Origin: Halothermothrix sp.
GTDB taxonomy: Bacteria; Bacillota; Halanaerobiia; DY22613
Length of the DNA: 64,000 nt
NCBI GenBank assembly: GCA_016841825.1
Contig: JAENYK010000001.1
Span: 248,001-312,000 of the forward strand
Direction of reading: 5' to 3'
The first letter of the stretch is position 1. Each line of letters begins with the position of its first letter. Positions 63,641 through 64,000 of the stretch are shown piece by piece. Position numbers and translations under genes: made by a program. Under the pieces are notes generated by a model. That model worked only from the letters and a program-made list of their open reading frames with translations. It was not told the DNA's origin and made no database searches.

Positions 63641-64000
63641 TTATTGGCCTTTGGTAACTCCACTAAGAATATAAGAATTTCCACCTTCTTTAGTAATCTC
63701 CAATTTCGACAGATTACTGTATTTAGCAATTAGATCCATAATCTTTGAACCGCAAAAACCTCCCTGACATCTACCCATTCCGGCACGAACTCGACGTTTA
63801 ATTCCACCCAGTGTTCTGGCCGGAAGCGGTCTAGTCAAAGCATCGACCACCTCTGCTTCTGTTACCTGCTCACAGCGGCAGATTATCTGCCCATAACGGG
63901 CATCCTGATCGATCAACCTGGCCTGTTCTTCTCGCGAAAGATCACTAAAACGGATAACAGGTTTCCGATAATACCCGAAACTCTTCTTAGGACGAAGAAT
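63641..64000 (-). CDS. GlpA-like glycerol-3-phosphate dehydrogenase, C-terminal part
   Basis: Partial: the frame is open to the window edge (about 119 codons seen). The visible part has YGYYRKPVIRFSDLS-like text (residues FGYYRKPVIRFSDLS), then DARYGQIICRCEQVTEAEVV and RAGMGRCQGGFCGSKI, the BFD-like [2Fe-2S] cysteines C-x-C...C-x4-C typical of GlpA-type dehydrogenases. It oxidises glycerol-3-phosphate to dihydroxyacetone phosphate; it heads the operon continuing to DUF1667. Confidence 0.88.
   Translation of the reverse strand: MLRPKKSFGYYRKPVIRFSDLSREEQARLIDQDARYGQIICRCEQVTEAEVVDALTRPLPARTLGGIKRRVRAGMGRCQGGFCGSKIMDLIAKYSNLSKLEITKEGGNSYILSGVTKGQ

Noticed and set aside
1-64000. tRNA, rRNA, CRISPR or transposase genes
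   Set aside because: I looked for typical sequences and arrays and saw none.

Overview
The window is 64 kb of AT-rich DNA from a low-GC, strictly anaerobic Firmicute. Gene content (rubrerythrin plus superoxide reductase, many radical SAM enzymes, a csaB/DUF5693 S-layer anchor locus, small LysM and DUF1667 proteins) and SigH-type promoters suggest an anaerobic, possibly sporulation-competent lineage; Halanaerobiales is my best guess, from recalled family associations only. I see no rRNA, tRNA, CRISPR array or transposase. Most genes lie on the minus strand.

Layout. 0-4.8 kb: cell-envelope polymer genes (TagA/WecG-type transferase, csaB, DUF5693) and a DUF2993 protein. 4.8-5.9 kb: prfB with an intact programmed +1 frameshift. 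6-13.7 kb: nitroreductase, small ORFs, two TetR regulators, a MarR-MATE efflux pair, an ABC-2 exporter, DUF2164 and a flavodoxin, with clear palindromic operators. 14-19.6 kb: cysS, secA, an unrecorded 51-aa membrane protein ahead of secA, and a TPR protein. 19.6-26.4 kb: phnC, a nonsense-interrupted phnD without phnE, glutaminase, a receiver protein lacking its phospho-acceptor Asp, and another ABC exporter.

26.7-47.4 kb is the most striking region: a minus-strand gene cluster that looks like an undescribed RiPP (ribosomally made, post-translationally modified peptide) system. It starts with a promoter and a cre-like site, followed by four tandem 54-aa precursor genes, all ending in Lys-His-Cys-Trp. 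Then come a Yip1-like membrane protein, five cobalamin-type radical SAM enzymes, two PqqD-like (leader-binding) proteins, an HEFCH membrane protease, an ABC ATPase and permease, an HlyD-type adaptor, a MacB-type permease, three SPASM radical SAM proteins, a membrane-fused spermidine-synthase-like protein and a second Yip1-like protein. A leader fragment (VEVSDEKF) recurs in a mini-ORF and in frame ahead of one SPASM enzyme. A 15-bp inverted repeat brackets the precursor array.

47.7-64 kb is housekeeping and redox: NUDIX, QueC, a geranylgeranyl-reductase-like flavoprotein, superoxide reductase, rubrerythrin, a four-LysM protein, an MFS transporter, an SPFH gene with an in-frame TAA, an aminotransferase fused to an acyl-ACP-reductase-like domain, DUF1232, PepF, an HD hydrolase, and the end of a glycerol-3-phosphate dehydrogenase operon. 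Three copies of a ~108-bp structured repeat with compensatory stem changes are scattered at 3.7, 20.5 and 58.6 kb.
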